A stretch of DNA of 64,000 nucleotides from an uncultured Bacteroidota bacterium. GTDB lineage: Bacteria; Bacteroidota; Bacteroidia; Chitinophagales; Chitinophagaceae. The stretch's first letter is position 1. Each line of letters opens with the position of its first letter. Positions 1 through 8,797 of the stretch are shown piece after piece. The DNA lies in NCBI GenBank assembly GCA_903905065.1, contig CAIVEW010000061.1, forward strand, positions 51,650 through 115,649, read 5' to 3'. The notes under the pieces were generated by a model that was not told the origin of the DNA, did not search any database, and worked only from the letters and a program-made list of their open reading frames with translations. The translations under genes and the position numbers were made by a program.

Positions 1-66
1 CTTGACCAGCGTTACGATGAGCAGGACATGAGCCTTATAGTTGAAACAATAAACAAACTGACTTGA
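1..66 (+). CDS. C-terminal end of a gene cut by the window edge, perhaps a sugar aminotransferase
   Basis: Frame 1 is open from the window edge to a TGA at 64-66 and encodes 21 residues ending in TINKLT. The acidic-then-hydrophobic ending (DEQDMSLIVETINKL) resembles the last helix of DegT/DnrJ/EryC1/StrS sugar aminotransferases, which would fit the acyltransferase that follows 4 bases later. Twenty-one residues are too few for a firm family call. That it is the tail of a real gene in the same transcription unit is likely; its identity is inference. Confidence 0.4.
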   Translation, partial: LDQRYDEQDMSLIVETINKLT

Positions 67-70
67 TATC

Positions 71-631
71 ATGGGGATAAAAGGCAAACTGGTAACACTC
101 AGAGCTATAGAAAAGGAAGACCTCGTTTCCCTGCACAAGTGGACTAATGACGAGGAGATGAATACCATGCTTGGTGGCTGGCATTTCCCTTCAAGCATGA
201 ACGACCAGCAGAAATGGTTTGAAACGCTAAACCTGAATTCACTGCATCAGAGATATGCTATAGACGTACCGGGTAAAGGGCTTATAGGCACCGCAAACCT
301 GGTGGATATAAACTGGAAAGACAAAAATGCATTTCACGGAATGTCGATAGGCGATAAAACAGCGCGAGGCAAAGGATATGCGGTGGACACCATTATGGCT
401 ATAATGAGATTTGCATTTGAAGAGCTGGGGCTGAACAGGCTGGAAACAACGATCATAGCCTATAACGCCCCCTCCCTGGCGCTGTATACCAAAAAATGCG
501 GCTGGAATACAGAAGGCATACAGAAAAAGTGGTACTACCGAAAAAACCAATACTGGGACAGGCATGTAATGGGTATCACCCGCGAGGAATATTTTGAGTT
601 GGTCAATAAAAATAATTATTGGAATGGATAG
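71..631 (+). CDS. GNAT family N-acetyltransferase (RimJ/RimL or PseH-like)
   Basis: A 186-residue cytoplasmic acyl-CoA transferase. The opening (GKLVTLRAIEKEDL) and the acetyl-CoA loop at residues 99-104 (RGKGYA) are typical of the RimJ/RimL/PseH branch, and the length is normal. It starts 4 bases after the upstream partial gene and overlaps the next gene by 8 bases, so it is probably co-transcribed with both. In glycan loci such enzymes acylate the amine installed by a DegT-type aminotransferase, as PseH does in pseudaminic acid synthesis. The fold is clear from sequence; the sugar substrate is inferred from context, and a ribosomal-protein or small-molecule acetylase cannot be excluded. Confidence 0.8.
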   Translation: MGIKGKLVTLRAIEKEDLVSLHKWTNDEEMNTMLGGWHFPSSMNDQQKWFETLNLNSLHQRYAIDVPGKGLIGTANLVDINWKDKNAFHGMSIGDKTARGKGYAVDTIMAIMRFAFEELGLNRLETTIIAYNAPSLALYTKKCGWNTEGIQKKWYYRKNQYWDRHVMGITREEYFELVNKNNYWNG

Positions 632-1580
632 TGGTACACCCGTAGTCAGTGTTTGCATGATTACCTATAATCACGAAAAATTCATCGGGCAGGCTATCGA
701 GGGCATAGTCAGCCAGGAGTGCAATTTTAAGTTTGAAATAGTGATAGGCGAGGATTGCTCGAAAGACGGAACAAGGAAGATAATAGAGGATTATACTGCT
801 AAATACCCGGATATCCTGGTCCCGCTGTATACTGAAAAAAACATGGGCGCGAAATTGAATGCGACCAGGGCATTGACACATTGCCGTGGTAAGTATATTG
901 CGTTCCTGGAAGGAGATGATTACTGGACCGATCCGCTCAAACTGCAAAAGCAGTTCGACTTTATGGAAGCAAATCCGGATTATACAATTTGTTTTACAAG
1001 AGTTGATGTGAAAGACGAAAACAACCTTGAGGCCGACGACCCCTACCCTGTGCTTACCAAGGATGAGTTTTCGCTGGAAGACGTTGTGATGGCAGAAAAC
1101 TGTTTTATACCCACCGCTACACTATTTTTCCCCAATATCCTGCCGCGGCCATTGCCTGAATTTTATGTAAATGCCATGAGCGGCGATATTGGCCTGCACC
1201 TGTTGCTTGGAGACAAAGGCAAGATCAAATGCCTGCCGGGCAAAACGGGGGTCTACCGCGAGCACCCCGGAGGTATCACCAAAACCGAAAAAGCCAGGAA
1301 AGAAAGCTACCAGGAATTATTTAAATTGTATATCCGTGCAAACGAATATTTTGAGTACAGACATGATAAAGTGATAAAAGCCCGTTTATTGCAGATGTCG
1401 AAAATTAAACTTATTTTTGGCTCAAAGGACCTGAAGGGCGTGGAAAAATTAAAATATGTAATGAACAATGCGCCGGATTACTTCAAATATGCCGGCCGCC
1501 GCACTTTGAAAGAGACCTTATATATTTATACCCTGCTATTGTTCCCCTCTTTGCTTAAATTTAAAAAAATATTTTTATAA
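624..1580 (+). CDS. Glycosyltransferase family 2
   Basis: A 318-residue GT-A glycosyltransferase. The N-terminus has the usual GT2 opening (VVSVCMITYNHEKF, residues 7-20). The nucleotide-binding stretch GEDCSKDGT follows at 42-50, and the metal-binding GDDYW at 97-101. The C-terminal third is basic and ends in a hydrophobic amphipathic stretch, suggesting peripheral membrane contact. The ATG at 624 is preferred over an in-frame TTG at 594, because family homology begins just after it and it gives an 8-base overlap with the acyltransferase stop. It probably adds one sugar to a lipid-linked intermediate; donor and acceptor are unknown. Confidence 0.86.
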   Translation: MDSGTPVVSVCMITYNHEKFIGQAIEGIVSQECNFKFEIVIGEDCSKDGTRKIIEDYTAKYPDILVPLYTEKNMGAKLNATRALTHCRGKYIAFLEGDDYWTDPLKLQKQFDFMEANPDYTICFTRVDVKDENNLEADDPYPVLTKDEFSLEDVVMAENCFIPTATLFFPNILPRPLPEFYVNAMSGDIGLHLLLGDKGKIKCLPGKTGVYREHPGGITKTEKARKESYQELFKLYIRANEYFEYRHDKVIKARLLQMSKIKLIFGSKDLKGVEKLKYVMNNAPDYFKYAGRRTLKETLYIYTLLLFPSLLKFKKIFL

Positions 1581-1588
1581 TACCTTTG
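1581..1588 (+). promoter_or_regulatory. Possible -7 box TACCTTTG ahead of the methyltransferase gene
   Basis: The sequence matches the Bacteroidota TAnnTTTG element and lies right after the glycosyltransferase stop codon, 19 bases before the next ATG. A TTTG lies 27 bases upstream (1550-1553), which is wider than the usual spacing, so this is a weak candidate for an internal promoter. Confidence 0.3.
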
Positions 1589-1607
1589 AATATCATCTAA
1601 TAGTAAA

Positions 1608-2567
1608 ATGAAAAAGATACTCAGGCAGCTTTTGTCACCTATACTCAAATCTTACGATCTTAGGATTGAACGAAATAAACAGGACATTGACTCATTATAT
1701 AAGTTATTGTATAATCAGATCCATGACATGGATAACGCAATGCCAATAGCTGCAGCCCAAACCGTAGGCGCATTTAGTTTTCAGTGGTCCAATTTGCGCG
1801 AGGGCGAGGCCATGCTGAGCGACAAATGGTTTAAAGAAAATGTTGCGGACATAATTGCCGACCATGAGTTATTACTGAATAAGGAATGGTTTAAAGGAAA
1901 AGACGTTATCGACTGCGGCTGTGGCGGCGGACGCTGGTCGTACGGCCTTGCAAAACTGGGCGCTAATATCACAGCGGTAGACGTGAACCAGTCTGCAATA
2001 ACAGCTACAAAGGATGAATTAAAGAATATAAATGTGCGGAAGGAGTTCATTGTTACTCCATTGGAAGATCTTTCATCGCACCTGCCTGCGGGCAAAAAAT
2101 ATGACCTTGCCTGGTCATGGGGCGTTCTGCCGTTTGTGAGCAGCTTTACCAGGAGTTTCCAGCAGGTTATGGATTGCGTAAAGGACGGAGGGTTTATTTA
2201 TGTGAATCTTTATGGCAGGGAAACACTGAACTACGAACAGGACATTGACCTGTTCAAGAACCGGGTGCGCTACAATACGCTGCCTTCTTGGGAGGAAAAA
2301 GAAAAATTCCTGATAGAAAAGGCTGGCGGTAATAAGGAGAAAGTACACCAGAACCACGACATGTTTTCACCATTGCTCAACAGGAGGTTCGAATATAGTT
2401 TTATTAAAAAGACCCTCGAAGACAATGGCTTCACAGACGTAGTGCGGACTGTAAATAATACCGAGCTTTATGTAAGAGCGGTAAAAAAAGCCATAAACCC
2501 AGCCGATAAACCTATGATAGGTTATACGCCACAAAAAGAATGGTGGTTCGCGAAGTACCAAAAATAG
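1608..2567 (+). CDS. Class I SAM-dependent methyltransferase
   Basis: A 319-residue protein with a Rossmann methyltransferase domain in residues 95-210. The SAM-binding motif I is seen at 100-107 (VIDCGCGG) and the acidic residue ending strand 2 at D125 (AVDVN). The first 90 residues form a helical extension, partly amphipathic, that could be membrane-associated. It lies between two glycosyltransferases, so a methylated sugar or polyprenyl-linked glycan is the likely substrate (inference). The ATG at 1608 is the first start after the upstream stop and is preceded by a candidate -7 box. Confidence 0.82.
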   Translation: MKKILRQLLSPILKSYDLRIERNKQDIDSLYKLLYNQIHDMDNAMPIAAAQTVGAFSFQWSNLREGEAMLSDKWFKENVADIIADHELLLNKEWFKGKDVIDCGCGGGRWSYGLAKLGANITAVDVNQSAITATKDELKNINVRKEFIVTPLEDLSSHLPAGKKYDLAWSWGVLPFVSSFTRSFQQVMDCVKDGGFIYVNLYGRETLNYEQDIDLFKNRVRYNTLPSWEEKEKFLIEKAGGNKEKVHQNHDMFSPLLNRRFEYSFIKKTLEDNGFTDVVRTVNNTELYVRAVKKAINPADKPMIGYTPQKEWWFAKYQK

Positions 2568-2588
2568 TAGTTGATCCAAGCTGTTTGT

Positions 2589-3818
2589 ATGCGTATATGG
2601 GCTTTCCCCTCAATTTATCCATTTGAAAGGGCCGGATTACAGTGGAAAGGCATCTTTGCACACCGGCAGTATAAAGGGCTTATAGAAAACGGCGCAGATC
2701 TGAAAGTGATCATACCTGTGCCGTGGAATCCCCCCTTCCCCGTGTCTCATCTGCATCCCGAGTGGAAAGAATATGCAAAACTGAATTATCCTGAAAAAAG
2801 GGTGTATGATGGTATTACGGTATTTCACCCGCGCATAGCCAATATCCGGCCAAACCGCTTCGTGAAAAAAAATTATGAAGAAAGGACTATAGATGCCATA
2901 GTGGATTTTTTCAAAAAAAATAAAATCACACTGAATCGGTCAACCGATATTTTTTACTCACAGTGGACGCCAAGTTCGGCAGTGGTGCAGAAAGCGGCAT
3001 ATCGGTTGGGTATCCGGTCGGCCATATTGTGCATAGGTGACGATGTGGTTTTATTTCCGCACGAAAAACCTTCGTCGATGGCGCAGTTCAGACAAACCTG
3101 GGCGGAAGCCGATATGAGGTTTGTAGTAGCCGACTACCTGGGCCGGGAAGCAAATAAAGCGGCTGGCATGAACAAACCCTATGACGTTGTGTTCATGGGC
3201 GTGGACTACAACTATTTTAAGCCGCCTGCTGCTGGCGAGGCACAGGCCATAAGAAGCAAATACAATATTCCCGCCGATAAAACGATGATACTGCTGGTGG
3301 GCACTGCCAGTAAGCGAAAAGGCTGGATGGAACTTTTTGATGCGCTGGCAATTGTGAAAAAAACTGACCCTGGTTTTTTCCTGGTGGGTGTATATACTAA
3401 CCCGCCGGAATTTGACATATACCAGGAAGTCGAAGAACGAGGCCTGGCTTCTTTTTTTCTTGGTCTTAACGGCATATCGCCCGACTCGCTGGATCAATTG
3501 TACAAAGCCTCCGACATTTTCTGCCTGCCGTCCCATTCCGAGGGTATGGCCAATGTGGTTATTGAAGCCATGTCATCCGGCCTTGCTGTTATTACGACAG
3601 ATGTTGGCGGCCACAATGAAATTGTCCACGACGGGGAAAATGGGATCCTGATACAGCCTTTTGATCATGTAGTGCTTGCATCCGTTTTGCAGGAATTACT
3701 CGCTAACAAGGACCGCAGGCTGCAGCTGGGCAGAAACGCCCGGGAATTCATTGTAAAAAAATGGGGCACCTTTACGGATACCTCACGGCAACTATACCGG
3801 AAACTCTGTTCCATATAA
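2589..3818 (+). CDS. Glycosyltransferase family 4 (GT-B fold)
   Basis: A 409-residue GT-B glycosyltransferase. The C-terminal half has the donor-binding signature SEGMANVVIEAM (about residues 316-327) followed by SGLAVITTDVGG, the EX7E arrangement of retaining GT4 enzymes. The N-terminus (WAFPSIYPFERAG) is the acceptor-side Rossmann start. An in-frame TTG exists at 2571, but the ATG at 2589 gives a normal N-terminus and is chosen. It follows the methyltransferase by 21 bases and is probably in the same unit. It acts in the cytoplasm on a nucleotide sugar; the linkage made is unknown. Confidence 0.85.
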   Translation: MRIWAFPSIYPFERAGLQWKGIFAHRQYKGLIENGADLKVIIPVPWNPPFPVSHLHPEWKEYAKLNYPEKRVYDGITVFHPRIANIRPNRFVKKNYEERTIDAIVDFFKKNKITLNRSTDIFYSQWTPSSAVVQKAAYRLGIRSAILCIGDDVVLFPHEKPSSMAQFRQTWAEADMRFVVADYLGREANKAAGMNKPYDVVFMGVDYNYFKPPAAGEAQAIRSKYNIPADKTMILLVGTASKRKGWMELFDALAIVKKTDPGFFLVGVYTNPPEFDIYQEVEERGLASFFLGLNGISPDSLDQLYKASDIFCLPSHSEGMANVVIEAMSSGLAVITTDVGGHNEIVHDGENGILIQPFDHVVLASVLQELLANKDRRLQLGRNAREFIVKKWGTFTDTSRQLYRKLCSI

Positions 3819-3824
3819 AACCGC

Positions 3825-3832
3825 TACTTTTG
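3825..3832 (+). promoter_or_regulatory. Possible -7 box TACTTTTG ahead of the deacetylase gene
   Basis: This TAnnTTTG match lies 66 bases before the ATG of the polysaccharide deacetylase, in the 80-base gap after the glycosyltransferase. No clear TTTG is seen at the -33 position. It may start a second transcript covering the deacetylase and formyltransferase genes. Confidence 0.28.
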
Positions 3833-3898
3833 ATAAGCCGGCATAAAATCTTTAACTTCAAGAACGAGACAATAAACCCTAAAAACACGGAGCAGTAA

Positions 3899-4897
3899 AT
3901 GAAGCCAGAGATCATACATAAGTTTATGACGATTAAAAAGGTCGTCTCAAATAAACTGATAAACAGCGGTGTATACGCCAAAAAGAGGGCACAGGAACTG
4001 ACTATCATTATGTATCATGGGATAGACAAGAACGAAAATACCACTTACAATAACCGGTTTTTTAGTGTTGAAAATTTCGAAAAGCATATTGCATCGCTGA
4101 AAAAACACTTTAACATACTCACCTGTGATGATTTCCTGGAAGGAAGATACGCCGCTGAAAAAACGAACATTGTCATAACATTTGATGACGGCTATGCCAA
4201 CAACTTTAATTATGCCTTGCCTGTGCTCGAAAAATATGATGCGCATGGCTTCCTTTTCATAACAGGGGTAGGCACGATGGAAAAAAAGATCCTTTGGGCG
4301 GATGCGCTTGATATCGTATCACATCATGCCCCTGTAAACAGTAAAATAACACTCAATGGGGTCGAGTTTGTCCTTAATGGCCCTAGATTTGTATGCGATG
4401 CAATGAATACGGACCTGGTCGCTTATATCCAGGCCAGCAGTAAAACAGGTTATGAAGAAAAAGCAAACCTGGTAGATCAGTTACTACGTATTTATGATTT
4501 TACAAAGCACAGGGAGATAAACGACTACTGGGAATTAATGACCAATGAACAGATACATAAAGCATCCCTGAGCAGGAATATCACTATCGGATCGCATGGG
4601 TTTTATCACAACAACCTTGGCTCACTTGATAATGCGGATGCGGTAAATGAGGTGAGGCTATCGAAAGAATATCTAGAGGGCATCATACAAAAAGAAATTT
4701 GTACTATCGCATTTCCAGATGGATCTTATACCGAGCAGCTTAATGACTCGCTGGAAAAAGAAGGCTTTAAAAAACAGTTCCTTGTGAATTACAGGTTTGG
4801 CGACTACAATAAAAAAAAGAATGTTTACGATAGGTTTGGATTATATCCGGGTATGGGAAATAATCACAGGATCATCTACAAAATTATGAATCAATGA
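3899..4897 (+). CDS. Polysaccharide deacetylase family protein (NodB domain)
   Basis: A 332-residue carbohydrate esterase family 4-type protein. It has the first NodB motif TFDDGY at residues 94-99 (D97 expected to bind metal) and a later SHGFYH stretch that supplies the two metal-binding histidines. No signal peptide or N-terminal membrane helix is evident, so it probably works in the cytoplasm, removing an N-acetyl group from a sugar intermediate before export. Its stop codon overlaps the start of the formyltransferase gene (ATGA at 4894-4897). Deacetylation followed by N-formylation of the freed amine is an attractive coupled step, but this is inference. Confidence 0.83.
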   Translation: MKPEIIHKFMTIKKVVSNKLINSGVYAKKRAQELTIIMYHGIDKNENTTYNNRFFSVENFEKHIASLKKHFNILTCDDFLEGRYAAEKTNIVITFDDGYANNFNYALPVLEKYDAHGFLFITGVGTMEKKILWADALDIVSHHAPVNSKITLNGVEFVLNGPRFVCDAMNTDLVAYIQASSKTGYEEKANLVDQLLRIYDFTKHREINDYWELMTNEQIHKASLSRNITIGSHGFYHNNLGSLDNADAVNEVRLSKEYLEGIIQKEICTIAFPDGSYTEQLNDSLEKEGFKKQFLVNYRFGDYNKKKNVYDRFGLYPGMGNNHRIIYKIMNQ

Positions 4898-5700
4898 ACG
4901 TTTGCATTTACACCTCTGACCAACCGTCACCGGCAAGCTTATTGAACATTAATTATCTTTTGCAAAAAAGGCCAGAGCATAATTATTCGTTTCTTACCAT
5001 TTTGAGACCCAGGGTGAACCAGGGTTTTGAAAGCAAGCTAAAGAAGATCTATGGAGAGCTGCGATTTGACGATGGCCGTTATGATTTTGAAAGAGATACC
5101 CTGGCGATAGACAAAAAACTCAACTCACTGATAGTGCCGGTAAACAAGAAACTATTTACAAATGGGTATGCCGACCAGGTGAATGATGAAAAAAGCGTAA
5201 AATTCCTTAACGAGGTAAAGCCTGATGTGATCATACAATCTGATGCCGGCATCCTGAAACAGAATATTTTTAGCCTTTCGAAGATAGCTACAATAAATGT
5301 ACACCATGGTATTGCTCCCGAGGTACGCGGTATCGCCTCGGCATTCTGGTGCCTTTTCTATGGCATCAAGGATAAGATAGGCGTTACCTGCCACCTCATT
5401 GATGACACACTGGATACCGGAGCCATTGTTGCCCAGCGAACGTTAGCTGCTCCCACAGGTTCTTTTATTGATATCCAGTTCGAAAATTACCTGCTTGCCC
5501 GGGATGTACTCGTGGACAGCATTGACCTGCTCAGCAAGGGCGCTTACAAAGTAAAAACCGAGAGCGATGTAAAATCCTATTACTTCGGTATGGTAAACCC
5601 CTACTTGTATTACACGCTTAAAAAGAGAAATTTTGAGCCGGTGATGAAAATAGCGGACAGGGCGTTCAAACTGAAAGAGAAAAAATACCTCGAGTTTTAA
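4894..5700 (+). CDS. Formyltransferase family protein (sugar N-formyltransferase-like)
   Basis: A 268-residue protein with the formyltetrahydrofolate-dependent transferase core. The catalytic triad of the family is visible: N135 and H137 in INVHHGIAPEVRG, and D174 in DTLDTGAIV. It lacks the full C-terminal tRNA-binding domain of methionyl-tRNA formyltransferase, and its N-terminus is atypical, so it fits sugar N-formyltransferases such as VioF or FdtF better. It is translationally coupled to the deacetylase through an ATGA overlap. The expected product is an N-formylamino sugar on the cell-surface glycan; the family is clear and the substrate is inferred. Confidence 0.8.
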   Translation: MNVCIYTSDQPSPASLLNINYLLQKRPEHNYSFLTILRPRVNQGFESKLKKIYGELRFDDGRYDFERDTLAIDKKLNSLIVPVNKKLFTNGYADQVNDEKSVKFLNEVKPDVIIQSDAGILKQNIFSLSKIATINVHHGIAPEVRGIASAFWCLFYGIKDKIGVTCHLIDDTLDTGAIVAQRTLAAPTGSFIDIQFENYLLARDVLVDSIDLLSKGAYKVKTESDVKSYYFGMVNPYLYYTLKKRNFEPVMKIADRAFKLKEKKYLEF

Positions 5701-5749
5701 CCATCTGTATTTTCACGGGTTCTTACCTCTTTGCTAAATCTACCCAACA

Positions 5750-7471
5750 ATGATCTCATTCAACGAGCTGAAACGAAACCTGAAAAAGGATTTTTCGGGA
5801 TTCAAGAAGGTAAAGGTCGCTCTGCTTTCTGACTCTGCTTCCCAGCTGCTGAACAATGCGATCAAAGCCTTTGGTTACGAGGTGCAACTGGACTTTGACA
5901 TTTATGAGGCCGATTACAACCAGGTAGCGCTGCAGGTATTTGATCCCACTTCCGAACTGTACCGCTTCAACCCCGATTTCATTTTCATCAACAGGTGCAC
6001 CGAAAAGCTGATGAAAGACTTTTACAAAAAGGATAGAGCGCAGCGTGATGTTTTTTCGGAGGAGGTTGCTAAGACCACGCAGCAATATTATGATGTCATT
6101 ACTCAACGTCTTCGCGCTAAGGTGATCGTCAATACCTATCCAGAGATCAATGACAGTTTGTTTGGGAACTTTGCTTCGAAGATCACTTCGTCGTTTCTAT
6201 ACCAACAAAGGAAGTCTAACCTCGCACTCATGGACCTGAGCCAGCGGGTAAAGGACCTCTTTATATGCGATCTCGCAGCGCTGCAATCTGAGCTGGGCTA
6301 CCGGTTTGTATTCGACTCCAAAATGTATGTGAATGCGGATATGGTCTATAGCCTGGAGTTTTTGCCCTACATTGCCAAGCACCTATCGGATATTATACTC
6401 AGCATCAACGGCACCTTTAAAAAATGCCTCATCCTCGACCTGGACAATACTACCTGGGGCGGCATCATTGGCGATGACGGAATGGAAGGCATACAGATCG
6501 GATACCTTGGCTCCGGCAAAATATTTACCGAGCTACAGCTTTGGGCGAAGCAGCTAAAACATAGGGGCATCATCTTAGCCGTGTGCAGCAAGAATACCGA
6601 AGAGATCGCGAAGGAACCGTTCCTGGGGCACCCGGACATGGTACTGCGTATGGATGACATAGCTGTTTTTGTAGCCAACTGGGAAACTAAAGTGGAGAAC
6701 ATCCGCTACATACAATCGGTACTGAACATTGGTTTTGATTCAATGGTGTTCGTAGATGACAACCCATTTGAGCGCGAGATGGTGAAGGCCGGTATACCGG
6801 AAATTTGCGTGCCCGACCTCCCCGAAGACCCCGCCGAATACCTCTTGTTTCTGCGCAGCCTGAACCTGTTTGAAACAGCCTCGTTTACCGAAGAAGACGA
6901 GCTGCGGACAAAACAATACCAGGAAGAAGCACAAAGGAACATATTGCTCAGGAGCTTTGAAAATGAAAATGATTTTCTTGCCAATTTAGGCATGGTGTCA
7001 GATGTCAGGAAATTTGACGCTTTTACCATTCCACGTGTGGCACAGCTTACCCAGCGCTCCAACCAATTCAACCTACGCACGGTTCGCTACACCGAGGAGG
7101 ACATAAAACGAATCAGTGCAGATCCTGGCTATTTTACTATTTCCCTTACACTGGAAGACCGCTTTGGGGACCATGGCCTTATAGGTATCATCATCCTGAA
7201 AAAGGAGGATGATACTTCGCTTTTTATCGATTCCTGGATCATGAGCTGCAGGGTATTGAAAAGGGGCATGGAAGATTTTACGCTGAATACGATCGTATCT
7301 CTTGCCGCCGCCAATCATTTTACGAAAATTACGGCTGAATACCTGCCAACGAAGAAGAATGGCATAGTAAAAGACCACTATAAAAACCTTAATTTTGAGC
7401 CCATTGGCGACCTATGGGTACTCGATGTAGCCGGATTTAAGGACCGTGATACATTCATATCTAAAAAGTAA
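5750..7471 (+). CDS. FkbH-like HAD-IIIC protein with C-terminal acyltransferase-like domain
   Basis: A 573-residue protein. The centre is a HAD domain with the catalytic DLDNT motif at residues 230-234 (D230 and D232) followed by WGGIIGDDG, and a late acidic motif VFVDDNPFE at 333-341. This is the FkbH signature. The last 150 residues resemble the GNAT-like region found in this family, and the first 200 residues form a separate N-terminal domain. Characterised FkbH proteins move a glyceryl group from 1,3-bisphosphoglycerate to an acyl carrier protein for polyketide or glycan decoration. No carrier protein gene lies beside it here, so carrier and product are unknown. It begins 49 bases after the formyltransferase gene. 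Confidence 0.85.
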   Translation: MISFNELKRNLKKDFSGFKKVKVALLSDSASQLLNNAIKAFGYEVQLDFDIYEADYNQVALQVFDPTSELYRFNPDFIFINRCTEKLMKDFYKKDRAQRDVFSEEVAKTTQQYYDVITQRLRAKVIVNTYPEINDSLFGNFASKITSSFLYQQRKSNLALMDLSQRVKDLFICDLAALQSELGYRFVFDSKMYVNADMVYSLEFLPYIAKHLSDIILSINGTFKKCLILDLDNTTWGGIIGDDGMEGIQIGYLGSGKIFTELQLWAKQLKHRGIILAVCSKNTEEIAKEPFLGHPDMVLRMDDIAVFVANWETKVENIRYIQSVLNIGFDSMVFVDDNPFEREMVKAGIPEICVPDLPEDPAEYLLFLRSLNLFETASFTEEDELRTKQYQEEAQRNILLRSFENENDFLANLGMVSDVRKFDAFTIPRVAQLTQRSNQFNLRTVRYTEEDIKRISADPGYFTISLTLEDRFGDHGLIGIIILKKEDDTSLFIDSWIMSCRVLKRGMEDFTLNTIVSLAAANHFTKITAEYLPTKKNGIVKDHYKNLNFEPIGDLWVLDVAGFKDRDTFISKK

Positions 7472-7509
7472 ATTACGGCAGGGTCGCAGTATAAAGGTGC
7501 GGGAATTTA

Positions 7510-8769
7510 ATGAGCAAAGCAAAGGAGTATAACCTGGTGCATATAACTACCGATGGCGAATACAAAACGCCGCTTGTGGCCAGCCAGTTATTTGACCAGG
7601 CTGAATTCCAGGCCGTCAATAAACAAGGGTTTGCGCCAACGCAAGTAGAGGCATGGACCATTGGGCCCATGCGGGAGTACTTTGACGAAGCCGCAAAAAC
7701 GAAAATAAACGAATTGCAGCTAAGGTGCCCGCACATTAAGGTGCGCATGGTAAACGGCATAGGCCGCCTGAAAATGTTCCCGGCTTATCCCCTGCTTTTA
7801 TCATTTCGCAAACGGTTGGGCGAGCCACCCGTTGTCTATCATTGCCGTGGAGAAAATGCGGCGCTATGGGCTGCGAGATTGCGCCACGCATTTCCCGGCG
7901 ACAAAGTAGTGCTGGATGTGCGCGGGTACTGGCCTGCAGAAACAATTTATAAAAACGGCGTAGAAGATCCGGCGCTCGCCAAAGGTGAAGACCTAGCCGC
8001 CTTCCAGAAAGCGCTGCACTTCCTGAAGTATGTGGTGAGCATAGTAGACGCAGTAACAACGGTGAGCACCTCCCTGCGCGACCTGCTTATAAAAGATGCC
8101 GGGGCTCCGGCCGATACCTCGGTGGTGCCTTGTTGTATAGCCCAGATCACACCCGACACCCGGAGAAAGGAGATAAGGAAACGCTGGGGAGTAGCTGATG
8201 ATGAGATAGTGCTTGTATACTCCGGTGGCACCGCCGCCTACCAGCACCTGGAAGATCTCACTATTCCATTCCTGAAGAAAGTGATGGAGCGCAACGCAAA
8301 AATTCGTGTTGCATTCTTGTCATCCGAAGAGGAGAAAATAAAAAGCATGCTGGTTGCCGCCGGCATGTATAGCGATAAGATCATACTAAAAGGTTTTCCG
8401 CAAAAAGAAGTCGCCGAAGCACTCACAGCCTGTGATGCGGGCATTCTGATCAGGAAACCCACGGTTGTAAATGCCGTAGCTAATCCTGTGAAAATTGCCG
8501 AATACCTGGGCTCGGGCTTGCCCATAATCATTGAAAAAAATGTGGGCGGGGTAGCAGATGTAATGTTTGAGCAGTCGATACTAAAAGGCATTCAGATAGC
8601 AACGCCCGGCGCCAGCATGGATGCAGATGCAAATGCAGTAAACAACTGGCTGGAAGAAAACCTGGCCAGCAAGCGCGAACTTGCCAGGGCGTATGCTGAA
8701 AACGTGTACCTATGGAGCGCAGCAATAAATGTGAGCAGGAAGATGTACGAAAATGCACTGAACAAATAA
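7510..8769 (+). CDS. Glycosyltransferase family 4-like protein
   Basis: A 419-residue GT-B type protein. The second Rossmann domain begins near residue 235 (LVYSGGTAAYQHLEDL). It continues through KIILKGFPQKEVAEAL and a donor-site region with NPVKIAEYLGSGLP, where the glutamate matches the EX7E position of GT4 enzymes. The N-terminal domain includes a VYHCRGENAALWA stretch. It lies 38 bases after the FkbH-like gene and 28 before the asparagine synthase gene, consistent with one operon. The sugar transferred cannot be read from the sequence. Confidence 0.78.
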   Translation: MSKAKEYNLVHITTDGEYKTPLVASQLFDQAEFQAVNKQGFAPTQVEAWTIGPMREYFDEAAKTKINELQLRCPHIKVRMVNGIGRLKMFPAYPLLLSFRKRLGEPPVVYHCRGENAALWAARLRHAFPGDKVVLDVRGYWPAETIYKNGVEDPALAKGEDLAAFQKALHFLKYVVSIVDAVTTVSTSLRDLLIKDAGAPADTSVVPCCIAQITPDTRRKEIRKRWGVADDEIVLVYSGGTAAYQHLEDLTIPFLKKVMERNAKIRVAFLSSEEEKIKSMLVAAGMYSDKIILKGFPQKEVAEALTACDAGILIRKPTVVNAVANPVKIAEYLGSGLPIIIEKNVGGVADVMFEQSILKGIQIATPGASMDADANAVNNWLEENLASKRELARAYAENVYLWSAAINVSRKMYENALNK

Positions 8770-8797
8770 GAGATACAAGCGATAAACTAAGTGTGGC